From assembly GCA_022606425.2 (NCBI GenBank), contig JAHDVF020001510.1, forward strand, positions 124,001-188,000: a DNA stretch of 64,000 nucleotides. Direction: 5' to 3'. This document shows positions 43,701 to 46,700 of this stretch, piece after piece. Each line of letters starts with the position of its first letter. Positions within the stretch are counted from its first letter, which is position 1. Below the pieces are notes generated by a model. That model had not been told where the DNA came from, searched no databases, and was given only the letters and a program-made list of their open reading frames with translations. This DNA is from Lepidostoma basale. Taxonomy: Eukaryota; Arthropoda; Insecta; Trichoptera; Lepidostomatidae. The position numbers were made by a program, and so were the translations under genes.

Positions 43701-46700
43701 ATTTTGTTCATAACTTTTAATTCGCACTGCATTAACTATTGATTCTCGTAACATGATATAGTTAGCTAGTCTATCGCCATTTCTATTGTCACGTGAATAC
43801 TACCAGACCAAAGACAGCATTTATAACAGTTTAACTATTCATATAATTACCTAACTTATTATTTTTTAACTATGATATAAAACTTAAGGGGACAAATATT
43901 AGGGGGCTCCCCCGACAGGAATATCTGAAATAGGTAAGCGAGGACATGAACTGCGTCTCATGTGTTGAGCTAATGAGGGCTGCAGAATACAGAGCAAAAT
44001 GGAAGATTGCTTTGAAAACAATCATACAATAAGTAGATTGGTCATAAAAAGGGTGAAATGAGCTTACCTTCGGCATCGAGAAGTCGAGTAACGCCATACT
44101 CCTTCTCTACCACGTGGAACGCTGTCTCTAGCCTCTCGCGTACGTGTCGGCCCCTGGTGAAAGAAAAACAAAACATTAACAAACGAAAAACTACTGAAAA
44201 TAGTTGACTAACATCCATTTAAACACACTGAAAACATAAAAATATGTCTAAGTAAGGAAATAACGATTGTTGACAGTAGAATCTGTTATAATATTAGGAT
44301 CGCCCAAGAAGCAGTGCTCACTTGATCCGATCCCGACATGGTTACTAAAAAAGTGCTGTCATCAACTTGCCCCAATATTGTTAAATATATTTAATAAATC
44401 TCTTCGAACCGGCCAAGTGCCCCAATCACTTGAAATGGCTATCGTTATTCCTAACTAAGTAACTAACCATCACGCCGTCTCCCCGAAGTGGTAGGCAGAA
44501 AGAATGGACTGCCACACTTTTCTTTCCTGACATATTTCTCTCGCTTCCTCAATATTCATACATCGTGTCATGCACGCGGGTCGATTTCTCTGACTCCTCA
44601 CTTGGCCGACATTCAATATTTGATTTATTTGATTGTGCCACGTTTTCCTCGGTCTTCCTCTATTTCTGGTTCCATTTACATCATTGACATATATTTTTTT
44701 ATCATTCTTTCTGTATGTCCAAACCACCTTAATGATCCTTTCATTATTTTGTTCATGACACCATCATTCGCACCGCATTCACTTCTTATATTTTCATTCG
44801 ACACTCTATCATACACAGAGTATCCACACATTCGTCTAAGAGATCTCATTTCTACTGCATTTATTCTACTTTCATCCTTCTTTTGCCAGTTCCATGCTTC
44901 GCTACCATTTTTTTTTATGGTTTAAGCCGGGCTATTTTAACCGGATCAAGATATCTCTCGGCGAGAATGCACAAGAGGAGAGAGGAGAGATGAGAATATC
45001 AGATCGGCCGGAATCGATCAAATGAAACAGTAATTTTATACATGAACACCGACTGTATGCACGCGATGGTCGGTGCACACAATTCGAAATGAATAATTCA
45101 AGAACGGCATTGGATTATGCTGGTGGAATGGACCGACTCAGTTCCGACAATAGAAGGAATGAAACAAAAAACCACTTCCGTGGGAATTGGCTTAAAAAAT
45201 GCTATATGCGCGATGCCTTAATGCGGCAAAGGATAAACTGTATAGAAAATTGTAAATATAAACATGTTATGCTTTTTTCAAGAATGTTACCAATATTTGT
45301 AGACAAATACTGGATTTTACCCATTGCGGGTTCATCATTTTTAAGGATTAATTGTCTCTCAATATAGACGAAGGTTTAAAATAAATAAAAAACAATTTAC
45401 ATCTTTGTCTCTATTGAGATACAAAACTAACTAACTAACTAACCATCACGCCATTTCCCCGGAGGGGTAGGCAGAGAGGATGGATCGCCACACTGGCCTG
45501 TCCTGGCATACCTCTCGAGCTTCCTCTACATCCATACATCGTACCATGCACGCAAGTCGATTGTTCCGACTTCGAATGTGGCCGCCTTTTAGTAATTGAT
45601 TAATTTGGTCATGCCATGTTTTCCTCGGTCGTCCTCGGCTTCTTTTCCCACTCACGCTGCTTGTGTACAACTTTTTAACCATTCTACTCTCATCCATTCG
45701 TTCCATGTGTCCGAACCATCTCAGGGATCCTTTTTTAATTTTATCCATGATGCAGTCATCTGCCTTACATTTCTTTCTTATTTCATCGTTCGGTATTCTA
45801 TCATACAACGTTTTCTCGCACATTCTTCTTAGTGATCTCATTTCTACGGCGTTTATCCTGCTTTCATCCTTCTTTTGCCAGCTCCAAGCTCCAATTCCAT
45901 ACATGAGGGTTGGCACTAGAACTCCATTGTGTACTGCCATCTTTGCTTCTGTGGATATATTTCTATTGAGATACAATTAATCCTAAAATATGTTATGCTT
46001 TAATACGTATTTACACAAAGTAAAAAATGCACAATGGTGTTCTTGTACCGATCCTTATGTATGGAAGCGAAGCAGTGAACTGGCAAAAGAAGGATGAAAG
46101 TAGAATAAATGCAGTAGAAATGCGGTGCGAATGATGGTGTTATGAACAAAATAAGGAAAGGATCATTAAGATGGTTTGGACACATGGAAATAATTAATGA
46201 AGAAAGAATGGTAAAAAAAAAGTATATGTTAAAGATGTAAATGGAGCTAGAAATAGAGGAAGACCGAGGAAAACGTGGCACGATCAAATAAATCAAATAT
46301 TGAATGTAGGCGACGCGAGGAGTCAGAGAAATCGACGCGCGTGCATGACACGATGTATGAATGTAGAGGAAGTGAGAGAAATATGTCAGGAAAGAAAAGT
46401 GTGGCAGTCCATTCTTTCTGCCTATCCCTTCGGAGACGGCGTGATGGTTAGTTAGTTAGAAAATCGCGTGAAATTGAGAGTGGCTGAATTATTTTTAATT
46501 CGTCACGCAATATTTCTCAAGCGAATCTCATCTAAACGACATGATTAATAAGTCATAATTTTGCCTGCACTTAAGGCTATAATTTTAAATTGAACTAAAT
46601 CTTCTCATTCTTTATGAGGAGCAAAGTATCAAAACTGAAAAATCTCTATTATTAGTTGGATGCTCTATAGACAAGTGTTTTCCTTCCCTAGTCCACATAT

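Noticed and set aside
45089..45367. 92-codon plus frame
   Set aside because: Crosses into Repeat X and has no domain; probably random.
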